Source: Paramecium octaurelia (taxonomy: Eukaryota; Ciliophora; Oligohymenophorea; Peniculida; Parameciidae). Taken from it: a stretch of DNA of 64,000 nucleotides. Under the pieces are notes generated by a model, which had not been told where the DNA came from, did no database searches, and saw only the letters and a list, made by a program, of their open reading frames with translations. A program made the position numbers and the translations under genes. Below are positions 38,201-50,766 of the stretch, piece by piece (positions within the stretch are counted from its first letter, which is position 1; the number at the start of each line of letters is the position of its first letter). The DNA lies in the NCBI GenBank assembly GCA_905182995.1, contig CAJJDP010000049.1:71286-135285 (forward strand), given 5' to 3'.

Positions 38201-41200
38201 TTCAATGCTAACGGTTCCATTTCAACAGCCTTTGTAATTAAATTCCAATTACTACTCACCTTCTTGAATTTCTCACTCTCATCATACAATGTCTTTATTA
38301 TATCTTCAAAACTGAAAATTGGTTCCAAATATAGGTACATACCTTACACCTTAATCCACAAATCTAAGATTTACTAAATAAACATCATTAATTTCTCCCA
38401 TCTTATGGCATCTTCCTCCATGAATTTAATCAAGGGATTAGCTCTGATTGTTTAGGATTTAATGACATGATCATCCAATAAGGTTTGTATTTCCTCTACG
38501 CATTGTCCCTACAAGATAAGAACTCCTCTTCCCTTGTAATTCAAAACAACCAATTTAATGCTATCCCATTCCTTTTTCATTTTGACCAATGCATTTTCTA
38601 GGGTGAATTCCTTGCTTGCATTTTCTGAAATTTCTTCCACATCTCTAATAAACTCTACGATCTTCCAATTATTCAACTCCCTCAAAGACACTTCCTTGTA
38701 GTTGAAAGTCTATGTTACTATAGTTTAAACTGATTTCCAATGTCTTTCACGTAAACCTGGATTGGAGAGAACTTCTAAAGTCTTACTGTTTTAACTCATG
38801 ATTTCAACATCCTCTGTGAACTCCCCCAAGACTCTGAATGGAATACTATTCTATTTAAACAATTTGCTGAGTTTGACTATTCCCTTTTTTTGATTCTTCA
38901 AGATGGTCTCTACATCACCGTAATTAACATCCATAATAGGGCCATTCATCCATTTCTTCTTTTGTTCCATATACAAGCCTATTGATTTCCACATTTCTGA
39001 ATAAGGCTATATTTAAGTTTGCAAATTCACGAAATTCTCAAATTGAGATGGATATCCGAATAATGTCAATTCCTTTTATATAATCTCTTGCATTTCTGCA
39101 GCAGCATCAGCCAATCTCTGTTCAAATTCTTCTATGTCCTTAACATATCCTTTGTATTACGATCTTTCAGTGAATGAGTCAAGATTTTTAATTTCAACAC
39201 AGTACTTAGCGACTCTCTCCTCAAATTGAGATCTCTGCTTCTTAAGTTCTTCCTCTAATCTGCCTCTCTCAATTTGATGTTTCTCCTCCTATTCAATCAA
39301 CTCCTTGTCAAGTTGAGCTGGTCTATGATACAATTCTTCCGATAACAATAGTAACTGTTCACTAATAACGTAATCTTGCTTCAATAAAAACATAACTTTA
39401 ATAAAGATATCTGTCGTATTGGTTTTTATCTTCACTCTCTCTTGCCCAACATCTGTAATGTACTTGTCCATGGCTTCCACATCCTCAGGTGTTTTAAGTG
39501 ATCTTCTGATGTAGGTACTAATCTGCAAGTACCTATCAGATATCACTTTAGATTGATCTATCAAAACAGATTCAAAATTAATGAACAATCTATCCTTGTA
39601 TTCTTTGATCATTTATTTGACATTGGAACACACAGACTCACAATTTACTTAAAATAGAGGGAATTGAATGGTTGATGGAATTTTATCCAACAAACTTTTA
39701 TATTTATTGAGAATCTCCATATACATTTTGAATTCTTCATTTGAGATGGCTTTCTTTAATGATTTGATTTCCTTTTCATAGACTTTGTTGAAGAATTAAG
39801 TGAACTGTTAGAAATAGTCAATGACCTGCAGAGTTTTTTTGTAATGTTCACTAACATGTTTTAATATTCTGGCTTCTTAAACCAAATAGCACCCTTCTTC
39901 TATTGATGCAACTGTCATATACTTTTTCTCTTAATACACTTCTCTCTATTCCTCAGATGCCAACAAAAGTTCTGGATGTTCTTTCTATTGCTTTTCCTCC
40001 ACTTTCACTTGTGGCCAAAAAGACTTGAAGAACTTCTAGAAATCTTCTTTAGTCATACCTCCCATGTCTTGGTCAAAATTAAACTAGAAATTTCTTAATG
40101 GAACTGGTTAGATGGTCTCTTTGGGATTGTAAGTGACTTTGGCAAATTTTGGATGCAGGAATTTATCAAATGAGATTATGATACTTCTGAAGGCATCCAC
40201 AAATTCATTCCTAACAGATTCTTCGTTCTCCTTCAACTTAACAAACTCATTTTCCATTACCAATTCCAATCGGATGAAAGGATCATAAGGTTGTGTGAGT
40301 AAATTCCATTTTGGAGGTATGAATTCCCTGTCTTTCATACTTTGAAAAGCCTGGATCAAACTAGTAAAATTAGTATCGCTGAGTTCGATATTATATTATT
40401 TAGGAATTTCGATATTGATAATGTGCTATTCAAAATGCTGTAAAGATCTATCTATGTAACCTCTAAGTTGCAATTGCAATAACACGGTAGCATTGGATGT
40501 GACTGCCTTCCTTTATTCCTTTTCTAATTTCTTATATAGTTTTTCATCTTGCTATTACCTAACATCCTCCAATTGGAATTAAGACAACTTATCTGACTCA
40601 ATGGGATTTGGGTTTTGTAACATTACATGGTATTCTGTAAAGGCATTGAGTGCTTGGCATGAATCTTTGAAACGATCAAAATTGTACGGTTGGGTTGTTT
40701 TGGAAGCATAGAATTGTAAGGCTTCCTTGATGGATATGTAGCAAGAGTTGTCCTCACCCTTATAAATCACGTTATCCTCATCGATAAAATCTTCCTCTGG
40801 GATGATTTCAAGCACTGTTTATCGTAATGATTATTATTTAAACTTTGGCCCAGTAATAGTCCATGAACTTTTGTATTGCTTCTACCTTAAGAACTTCTGG
40901 AGCTTAATTATTAGCATGACTCCTCTAAACCAAACGTGTTCTAAGAGACACAGAACATTCAATTTGTAGATAGTTTGAACCCTTTGGAATTCCTGGAAGG
41001 TAAAGGTATAGCCCAATCGAGCCACTTATTTCATCTTGCTTAAATCACATAATTTAAAACTGCTGAAATCTTGGATCCAATCAGACAATCCTTAATTGAT
41101 TGTCGATATGAGTGTAAGGTTGTTTTTGCAGAAATCCTTCCCTCGCTATACGAAATCGTGCCAATCTGGGAATAATTTCATATTGTAGCCTCCCTCTCTG

Positions 41201-44200
41201 GCTATTCTTTAGGCTGAATGTATGAAAGTTCTTGGGAGTAATGTGATATGGAGTCTCTTTCTTTCCTCTGGAGACCTAAGTATATAATCGAGCATTGCTC
41301 TCTTCATGTATTCTCTAAACAATTCCAATATCTCCTTAACAATAAATCTTGAGCAATCTTCATTGCGTAATAATTCTGGTTTAATCAAATTGAATGCATT
41401 TAAAATCCATTCTCTTTTGAATTTTGGAACTTCGTCATTTCTTATATGATCACCAGATAGGTAATTACGATATCTTTCTTCAGAGATGAGTACTTCTTTG
41501 AGAATGTTTTCTGGCCAGAACTCTCTACCTATGTGAATGTAATAGTCTTTGCATAAAAGTGATGGATCATAATTGCCATTCATTTCAGCTAGCATCTCAT
41601 TGAATTTCCTTAGAGACAATTCCATTTGATCTATATTTTCATCATTGTCATCAAAGTATTCAGGATATAAACAAAGTGACACTGGTTCTCTTGTCAAGGC
41701 ATCATTAGCTCCTGAATTGATACCTGTTTTGTCTCTTCCTTATTTTGGAAACAGTTCATTCACAATAGCCAATTAGATGGGTACTTCTCCATCACTCTTT
41801 TCAGCTGAACTCATTGTTTTTTACAAATCGATAATTTTGAGCAAATGTTCCTTTTTCAACTTTGCTGAAAATTGCATATAAACTCCAATTCTCTGGATTG
41901 GTGAATAATAGCCTAGATCACCGAATNTTACCTAACATCCTCCAATTGGAATTAAGACAACTTATCTGACTCAATGGGATTTGGGTTTTGTAACATTACA
42001 TGGTATTCTGTAAAGGCATTGAGTGCTTGGCATGAATCTTTGAAACGATCAAAATTGTACGGTTGGGTTGTTTTGGAAGCATAGAATTGTAAGGCTTCCT
42101 TGATGGATATGTAGCAAGAGTTGTCCTCACCCTTATAAATCACGTTATCCTCATCGATAAAATCTTCCTCTGGGATGATTTCAAGCACTGTTTATCGTAA
42201 TGATTATTATTTAAACTTTGGCCCAGTAATAGTCCATGAACTTTTGTATTGCTTCTACCTTAAGAACTTCTGGAGCTTAATTATTAGCATGACTCCTCTA
42301 AACCAAACGTGTTCTAAGAGACACAGAACATTCAATTTGTAGATAGTTTGAACCCTTTGGAATTCCTGGAAGGTAAAGGTATAGCCCAATCGAGCCACTT
42401 ATTTCATCTTGCTTAAATCACATAATTTAAAACTGCTGAAATCTTGGATCCAATCAGACAATCCTTAATTGATTGTCGATATGAGTGTAAGGTTGTTTTT
42501 GCAGAAATCCTTCCCTCGCTATACGAAATCGTGCCAATCTGGGAATAATTTCATATTGTAGCCTCCCTCTCTGGCTATTCTTTAGGCTGAATGTATGAAA
42601 GTTCTTGGGAGTAATGTGATATGGAGTCTCTTTCTTTCCTCTGGAGACCTAAGTATATAATCGAGCATTGCTCTCTTCATGTATTCTCTAAACAATTCCA
42701 ATATCTCCTTAACAATAAATCTTGAGCAATCTTCATTGCGTAATAATTCTGGTTTAATCAAATTGAATGCATTTAAAATCCATTCTCTTTTGAATTTTGG
42801 AACTTCGTCATTTCTTATATGATCACCAGATAGGTAATTACGATATCTTTCTTCAGAGATGAGTACTTCTTTGAGAATGTTTTCTGGCCAGAACTCTCTA
42901 CCTATGTGAATGTAATAGTCTTTGCATAAAAGTGATGGATCATAATTGCCATTCATTTCAGCTAGCATCTCATTGAATTTCCTTAGAGACAATTCCATTT
43001 GATCTATATTTTCATCATTGTCATCAAAGTATTCAGGATATAAACAAAGTGACACTGGTTCTCTTGTCAAGGCATCATTAGCTCCTGAATTGATACCTGT
43101 TTTGTCTCTTCCTTATTTTGGAAACAGTTCATTCACAATAGCCAATTAGATGGGTACTTCTCCATCACTCTTTTCAGCTGAACTCATTGTTTTTTACAAA
43201 TCGATAATTTTGAGCAAATGTTCCTTTTTCAACTTTGCTGAAAATTGCATATAAACTCCAATTCTCTGGATTGGTGAATAATAGCCTAGATCACCGAATC
43301 TTGCAAATGTAGCTGCCACTGTTCTTTCATTTCTATCGAAGAGTTCTTCATAAGGTAGATCAAGAGCACTGACATTAGTGAATTTAGTGTATATCTTGAA
43401 GAAGGATTGTGGGGCAGTTGTTTTTGAGGAGAGAGGCCTTTGATGACTCCAATTACTTTGGGGTCTTAGAACTTATTAGTCGATCATGTCTGTAATTTAT
43501 TTTTTATGTTTTTGAACAGGCTTTTGAAATACATCAAGAGTAGCACTTTGGATGCGATCTTATTTGACTCTTTTGCTTTCGGCTACCTCAAAAGCCTGAG
43601 ATTGAGGTCTCTGAATAGATGTCATAGGTCGTTTAGAAATTGGTGGTCTTGATAATGTTTGTTGAGCAGATTGTAGTCTCTGCTATTGTTCTTAAATAAT
43701 AGTGAAGTCCATCTTTCCAATTGATGTCACAGTTTAGGGACGAGGTTGCTATGCATTATTTTATCTGGAAACATCAATTGATTATTATTTGGAGGGTTCA
43801 TTTGAAATCATCTTGCCTCCGAGAGAGGATAGAAATTCATAGGGTTTCAGAGTGCCGCTTATCGTTTCGCAATCCAATTGATATTCAGTCTCCTCTTTCT
43901 TGACAGCAGAAGAAACTCTTTTCAATCCTATGGTTGTGTTTTTACTCGCTTCCCATAGACGCGCATTCACATCCACTGTGCATGAATATGGCTATGCTAT
44001 TCTGTAATTGATGTACTTATTCATCATTACTGCAGGAGTCTAATTCAATTTCAAATTTATTTTACTTCTATGGTACTCTATGGTCTTTGATGCACTATTG
44101 TCTATACCTCGCTATGCATGGGCTATAATGTTGATGTTTTAGCCCTATACTCAGTCTCTTCGATAGAACGTTGCGATGCACTTTTACATTCATATAACTG

Positions 44201-44334
44201 CAGTACTTCTTCATATTGGGTAAATGAAATTTCTGCCCGCTCTAATTGTACAATGTGTACCCATTCGGCATAGCAACTCGCTTAACAGCAGACGAAGCTC
44301 TATTTCCACTTGATTATGCTCTCCGAGGATTCAT
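29252..44334 (-). CDS. Axonemal (inner-arm type) dynein heavy chain
   Basis: One minus-strand gene of about 13.7 kb after removing the duplicate around the N at 41927, roughly 4,500 residues. All four nucleotide loops are visible: AAA1 [10 protein letters not shown] (~37290-37315), AAA2 GQTMSGKTS (~36450), AAA3 GPSGVGKT (~35400) and AAA4 GLGGSGRQS (~34310). The sensor region FDEFNRIE and the C-terminal [21 protein letters not shown] are also present. Axonemal dyneins slide doublet microtubules to bend cilia. The C-terminus and one-chain size fit single-headed inner-arm dyneins (DNAH3/7/12 group), not proven. I placed introns at 44181-44206, 44040-44065, 37598-37626 and 29563-29588; others were not searched for. 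The Gln/Ser-rich N-terminus is fixed by the two 5' introns. Confidence 0.92.
40555..41926. repeat. Exact copy of 41928-43299 ending at a single N
   Basis: Positions 40555-41926 match 41928-43299 at a constant offset of 1373 with the N at 41927 between them. The duplication lies inside the dynein tail and would break that protein, since the frame re-enters the middle of a sequence already read. One copy should be dropped to obtain the real gene; unmerged contig overlap is the likely cause. Confidence 0.9.
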
Positions 44335-44434
44335 TAATTAATTAATTATATAATATTCACTTATATAATTTCTTCTATTTTATCCATAAGCCTAGTTCTC
44401 TGCATAATCCTTCTAAAATCAATCCTATAGATTG

Positions 44435-44763
44435 TCATTCAATACATTGATTTCTTATTAAAGCATTCTTAAAAGATGAACTTACTTTATACAAAAGTGT
44501 TATTTTATTTATTTACCCTTTTGTAAATTGAGATATTGGGTTCAATTTGATTAAGGATTTAAGAAGTTCATGCTAATATAGATGCTCTGCAGTCACTGTT
44601 TTAAGTACTTTTATATTCTATTCTGTCTCATTCTTTCTTCAAACACTATTTATGAGGAATTTTCAATAATCCACTCTTTATCTTAGTCTACTGTTTAAAA
44701 TTGCTAGCTTAGATCTTTTCCATTCTTTCTTATAGTGCCTAATTCAGTGATACTAATATTCAT
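44435..44763 (-). CDS. Possible small protein gene
   Basis: From the ATG at 44763 a frame opens with ITELGTIRKNGKDLSQQF. It can be carried to a TGA at 44435-44437 only if one 20-nt intron with an atypical GAG end is accepted, giving about 100 residues. No family recognised. The stretch is upstream of the dynein start and could equally be untranslated sequence. Confidence 0.3.
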
Positions 44764-44902
44764 GCTCTCTTGAAACTATCCATTTTTTAGATGTGATCAA
44801 TCATTCACACTTTAGTTAGTTAGGTTGTTTTACTTAAATAGAAAATTTCTCAAATTAAAAACTATTTTATACTTGATTTTATTTTTAACAGAAATTTATT
44901 AC

Positions 44903-46123
44903 ATGTACCCAGAATATTGTGTTGCTCAGAGACAATAACCCTACCCTTTACACAAAATTACACAATCATATAACCCAGTCGTGCAGAATGAACCTAGACC
45001 ACGGTAACCTAATGAAAATCCAAAGGATTATATGATCACAGCATACACTTCCATTAATCATGTCATTGATATCTCTCCAACCTCCTCCATCTATAGATTG
45101 GATCCTTTTGCCAAGTATTTGTGTTGTTGGACCAATACTGTGGGATCTGAAGAAGTAAGTGCTATACAAGAAAGAACCAAATGGAAACACCCAAATCTAG
45201 TCTCTTTCCTCTTCTTTGAAGAATAAAGTGACAAATTTAGCCAAAGTAAACAACTCAAAATCTTCTATGAATACCTCCCTTTGGACATTAGATAGTTGAT
45301 TGAGAAGAGATCAAAAACACAAGAATACGTCCCTGAAGAAGAAATATGGAAGATGATTTCTGGATTATGTGAGGCCTTTGTATTTCTCCAAAAAAGAGGA
45401 ATCACCCACTCTGCCCTGACACTGGAATCAGTTTACTTCGACGAAGAATATTTGCTATACCGAATTCAAGATGTCAGTCCTTTCAGAGCCAGAGCCCCTC
45501 ATCTATTTGAAAACTAATACAAATCGCCAGAATCTGGAGGCAACCTTAGAGTCAATAGATTTAAGTAGGACGTATTCGGATTAGGGTAAATTGTAATTTC
45601 TATATCAAATAGTATGATCATATTGTCTCTTTGTCTTCTCAAAAACTGTGATTACCTCTTTGAAACAGGAAGCATCGGTGTCATTCAACTGAACGACTGT
45701 TTTGATTAATTGAAATCACTTTATCCTGGGAGAGTTGACTCGATACTCAAAAAGATGCTCCTGATTGATTTCAACTAAAGACCAGATTGGTTAGAGATGC
45801 AATAGCTATTAGGCAATTTGAAGGAGATGCAACTTACTAATTTAGATCTTGGTTTGAGCAATAAATCATCGATTTTAAATTCATCTTTTTAGTTACAATA
45901 ACAATAATAATAACAATAACAAGTATATAAAGCCTATGACTAATTAACATTAAGTTAAGAGAATAGAGAGATCAGCAACAATAATAATAAATTTACAAGT
46001 TCTATCAATAATAATACTACCATCAAGACTACGAGTACAGATTCTGTAGACTAAAAACTTATCAATCTAAATAAAAGAATTCAAGAAACTCTATCAAAAA
46101 GTCTAAATAAAAATATTAGATGA
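44903..46123 (+). CDS. Pseudokinase
   Basis: Model of 397 residues with one intron at 45586-45612 (27 nt, multiple of three, no stop; removing it restores DVFGLGMIILSLC, the usual helix F). The fold follows a protein kinase: N-lobe from ~50, IWKMISGLCEAFVFLQKRGI (helix E), then the catalytic-loop position reads THSALTLESV where HRDxKxxN is expected, and the metal-binding DFG position reads QDVSPF. A YKSPE activation segment end and the DVFGLG helix are kept. Loss of the HRD aspartate and DFG argues that it cannot phosphorylate in the normal way, so a scaffold or allosteric role is inferred. The last ~110 residues are Gln/Asn-rich low complexity. Confidence 0.82.
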
Positions 46124-46158
46124 TTTATATTAAATTGCTACATAATATTAATTATACA

Positions 46159-47367
46159 ATGATTATAATAATTTTATTGGTCATCATAAGCTAGTATCAA
46201 CTTTGCTAATCAAGGATATTTGAAATTGAAGATGATAATGGTAAGCTCAATCTGAAAAATATGAATGGATTCAAACTTTAGATATTCTACAGCTTAGAGG
46301 TTTAAATTAGCGAATTGACCTAAATTTAAACATCAAAGTGCACTTAAGATTGTAAGGATTGTACTAGACGTCAGTGTTACTTAGGTTAGACAGAACTTGA
46401 TCATTCTGAAATCAAAATGTATGATTTGGATACTTAATTAACTGTTCTTTAGCCTCTCACATACCTTAATGATTAAAATTAAAGTCATGCTATTAATAAA
46501 ATATCTTTGGTAAATCCTGGACTATATATAAATTCTTTTGTGGGGGATGGCTTTTAATTATGTTAAAGTAATACAGATAAAACATTAGAGACCCCGTTTT
46601 TAATGAATTTGAAAGACATACCTAATTAATAGATATTATTTTCACCGATTCTATCAGAACGTAATTTTAATTATTTCTAAATCAATTACTTGAAGTTTGG
46701 AGATTATTAGATTGATATATCATCTTGCAAAATTTATTTTTATTTTGGAGTAGAGCCATTCTTTAAAATTCACATTGTAAATGAGATTATGAAAGAGTTA
46801 GAAGATGATTTTGATTAAAAATTTGTAAGTTTACTTAAAAACTCTGGTTGCAATTATTTTCCAAAATGGATTTTTAAGCATATAGAATTAGAGTTTGAAA
46901 AGGCAGGATTCCTTTATTTTGAGGGTGATAATTAAATTGAATTTAAAATTGCATACAGAAACAGCACTAATATTAAATTAGATTCAAAATATGATTTTAA
47001 ATTTTTCAATAAAGAAAATGAAGAATATCCTATTATTTATTCTTCAAATCAATATTTAATAGATTTTAAAAATGAGGAGCAGTTGCTTAAGTTTATTTTC
47101 CATGATTTTTCTAATATAATTATTCTGGGGGCATCTTTCTTTGAAAATAAGAAAGTGTAATTCAATTTTAAAGAAAACTTTGTTACTATTTAGAATTAGT
47201 TTGATGAAAGATGCTTTGAATATGAAAAATCTACTCATTATTAGCAAGAAACACTTGTATTACAGGTATCAATTCCATTGATAATTTTGATGGCATTATT
47301 TTATAGAATAAATTAAAATAATGAAGAGGGCTCTGAGTTTTATGGAGGAGATCCTAATAAAATTTGA
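46159..47367 (+). CDS. Secretory-pathway membrane protein, unknown family
   Basis: Intronless frame of 402 residues. It begins with a hydrophobic signal peptide (MIIIILLVIISQYQL) and has one hydrophobic segment near the C-terminus (VLQVSIPLIILMALFYRI) followed by a short charged tail, the layout of a type I membrane protein. A tight cysteine cluster (CTQDCKDCTRRQC) occurs at residues ~61-73. The remainder is rich in Phe, Tyr, Asn and beta-prone stretches and resembles an extracellular beta domain. No family recognised. It starts 35 bases after the pseudokinase stop on the same strand. Confidence 0.75.
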
Positions 47368-47496
47368 AATTCAACTATGTAACTTAATTAACATTTTTAT
47401 TTATTTAAGAAATTACAAATAGATTAATTATTTATATAATCTGGAGATCTAAGTCTATCATGTTGTAATCAAAATTTTGTTTATATTAACCTTCTT

Positions 47497-48137
47497 TCAA
47501 CAATTAAATTAAGATGATATAAGTGCTTTAGTATCAGTTTAAGTAGTGAGATTATATTAGAGAAAATTATCAATCTTGTATTAAAATAGTATAATTTACT
47601 CTATCTATTGATATTTATTGATTTATTAAAAGAGAATAAAATTAAGAAAGTAAAGACTTTCTGTTTCTATGATAATAATTATATATATTTTTATAATGAA
47701 TGGATCAAAGTCCTAATTCCTTAAAATTGGGATTTGGTCTTGAGTATTCGTTTGTTAAGAAATATCTAAAATAAGCTTATTTGATTACTCTGGGAAATAC
47801 TTTTTGGCTAAGCCATAAGAGGCATTCATTCTTACACATAATTAGAAATAATTTCTAGCATCTAGACATTCTGGTACATATGAGTCCTCAAAAAGACCGA
47901 ATTGATTCTTGCAATGTTGAGCCATTCTATCATAGAGATGACAAGCTAATAATTGATTGGCCTATCATATCGTGCATGATTACTTTATATTCGACAAACT
48001 CAAATTTGAGATTATCCAACAACTTCACATGGTTTTTTGTTAATGTTTATAAATTAATCATGTTTCTAAACATGAAATCTAATAGTAAAGATTTCAAGAG
48101 TACCTTCTTCTTCCCAAACTTCATTATAGATTGGCAT
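47497..48137 (-). CDS. Possible small protein gene
   Basis: From the ATG at 48137 a frame starting MPIYNEVWEEEDF can be read to about residue 145 after removing two plausible introns (25 and 22 nt, just inside the 5' half). It contains FGLFEDSYVPECLDARNYFQL. Beyond about 47690 the sequence becomes AT-rich, and the listed stop at 47497 is only the first TGA in frame, so the 3' end is uncertain. The start lies 71 bases after the end of the same-strand coiled-coil gene, a normal spacing. No family recognised. Confidence 0.4.
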
Positions 48138-48208
48138 CTTTGTTTATTTGGATATATTTAATAATCAATTAAAATTTAGATAACTAATTTACTAAATTCA
48201 TTTCATAA

Positions 48209-50611
48209 TCATTAATTTAATTTTTTATTGATGGTTTGAAGAGTCTTTATATTATCTTTTAGAAAGAGTAGGTTTGCCTACCACTATTCTAAGACTTATT
48301 CATTACTAAAGAGTAATTCAATCCGGCCATCATTTTAAGTTATAAGAGACATAGGCCAAAACAGAATCCTACAAACAGCACTTTCCTATTTACTCAAAAT
48401 GTATTTGCATTAAATTTGTTTCTTTATTGAAATCGATTATTGGATAGTGCTTGGAATCATTGCTCTCATAATTTCATCTAACTTTATTGTAGCATCAACT
48501 TACTAGATAATAAACATAAATTTACATTTAATCTCATCTAATTCTTAAATTCAATACTATCTAGGTTTTTGGATAAACAAATGATTCTTGGACAGAACCC
48601 ACAATTCGCAGGATTTGAGCAAGTAAACGGATCAAATTCTTATTTTGTTAAGTTTGGCTTGGTAGTTGAGAATCTTTTGTATATCTACTACCCTTTTTAT
48701 AACGGTTTAAGTATTTTCAGAATTTCCTATTCTATTGGTGTTAATTAATTTATGGTATTCTAAACTTTTTAAATTTCCTTTGTTTGTCCATTGTTGGTTG
48801 ATGTATTTGCGATGAACGATTTCAATTGTTCCTTATTCGAAGTTGAGTCAAATGATTTGGACTTTTTTTGCTTAGATAACTTTTCTGACAAAGAATCTTT
48901 TGATTTAAAAAACTATTCATTTTTATTTTTTTAAGTTGATGAAGGTATCGAAACCTGATTACTAAAAAATAAAGAACCATTTGAGGATGGCATCTTTTTT
49001 TATTTTTAAGTGATTTCAATCTAATTTTTGAACTAATCCATAGATTACACTTCGCTGTTTGAAAATCTTTTAGTTTAATCTGTTAGAGGGATAGAAGAAT
49101 TGTCTATTTATTTAATGGCTTTTAAATTTAAAATGTTCTTAAGATCTATTTTTACAGGACTTGAGTCAACCTTGTGTTTTTGATCCATCTTTTATCTGTT
49201 TCTTTTAGAACTTAATTATTCTTCAGTTATGGTTTGCAACCGTAAAAATAGATTTTGTTATGGTGATAAATTATCTTAATTAGTTAATGATTATTATGGT
49301 TGGAACTTCACTGTGTGACCATCAAGAGATTTACCTGATTAAATTATTGCCAAATTTAACTCTTGAAAGTGTTACAAGGTTGAATCCTCGGAAGTGCATT
49401 ATCTCTCAGAATATTTGGTATCCATATCAAAATTTTTAGATTAACAGGTTTATTGAAATTAATTCAACTTGGATGAAGTTTCTTGACTTGCATGATAATT
49501 GAAAAAACTTTAGGTTTAACTATTATTGTGCTATCCTTTTAGATCTCTTAATTTCTATTACGAATTAGATCTCTCATTTTGGAATTCATCACAATCAATC
49601 TATGATATATCATCGAATCCAGTCAGATTGCCTTGATAAAGTTCTTCAGTTTCTTTCTTCGTTTTAATTTTCTCTTGTGTAGATGTTTAATTCCTGGCAA
49701 TTTCATTTAATTATTATGCCAATCTTATGTTCTTTAATTCTAAGGTTTGCATCTTCTCGTTTAGATTTGATGATATACCTTCTTCCAAATGAATTCTAAG
49801 GATTTTCTAAATCAATTCCTAATTTTGCTTGATTGCCTACTTAACATTATACAATTCTTGATTGAGATTGGTATCTACAAATTCAATGTTACTTCTAATT
49901 GATTTGTCAATGGATTGATAATTTCTGAATAATTATGTAATTCCTCTTATTTTTTTATCATATAAAATTGCCATGTTTTAAATAAATTCCTACTCTTTTT
50001 CAGCTACCAATTATTGATATGTTTCAGGGCCATAATTATTTTGAATGAGATCAAACTGTTGTCCTTTCAAAAATTATAATTAATAATGTACCCCATTGTT
50101 TCAAGTACATTCCTAAGGCATTGAGAGCCTCTTAATAAACTATTTTATTCAACTCATCATAATAGAGTTCTTTTTATCTTAATAATTCGTTTGCATTTCT
50201 GGAGTATTTTAATTATTGTTGAATAAGCATTTCTAACTTTTCAATTCGAATTACGAAAGCTATTTCAAAACAACTATGTTTCTTATGATAATCTATTAAT
50301 TCCTCTAATTCCTCAATCTACCCAATGAATTCTGCCCGCTGCAACAATTTCCCATTCAAATCTTCAATGAGCATTTGAGTCTGATCCTATAATACTTATT
50401 GATCAGATATGGCCTGTCTATACAGGGTATTCAAAGAGGGACTTGAAGCCTTTTTGCTTGTGGTTGACAATTATCTCTATTATTATTGGATATTCTATTT
50501 ATTAATGGTATCATCAAAAATATCACTCAAACGTGAGTTCCTTCTCGATAGGTCCCTTGATTTGCATTCAATGTACAATAACGACGGTCTTTTTGATTTA
50601 TGATTAAACAT
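48209..50611 (-). CDS. Coiled-coil protein with unstructured tail
   Basis: Spliced model of 783 residues, introns 50064-50091 and 48503-48525 (plus coordinates), ending at TGA. Residues ~1-60 are basic and Ser/Arg-rich. About 65-330 is predicted coiled coil (for example LIEDLNGKLLQRAEFIGQIEE). The rest is Ser/Gln/Lys-rich and disordered, with a short conserved-looking cysteine motif near residue 675 (PFTCSNPANCGFCPR). No enzyme motif or membrane segment. The layout is that of a structural or scaffolding protein, perhaps cytoskeletal; the family is not recognised. Confidence 0.82.
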
Positions 50612-50766
50612 AATAAACTATTTATTTACAAATTCAAATACAAAATATAAACTGTTATTCTGTAATTTTAAATAAATTTTGATTTTCTATTTTCTCTGAT
50701 TATTCAACAAAGATTTATAAGAAATATTTTGTATAGATATACATATGTCAATATAGAAATGTATTT

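Noticed and set aside
29351-38377. Several plus-strand frames of 60 to 108 codons opposite the dynein gene
   Set aside because: All are antisense shadows of the conserved dynein reading frame, with no homology or start context of their own.
44040-44150. A 28-nt intron at 44123-44150 as the 5' splice of the dynein gene
   Set aside because: It closes the frame, but two AT-rich 26-nt introns (44181-44206 and 44040-44065) also do so, have more typical composition, and leave a more protein-like sequence between them.
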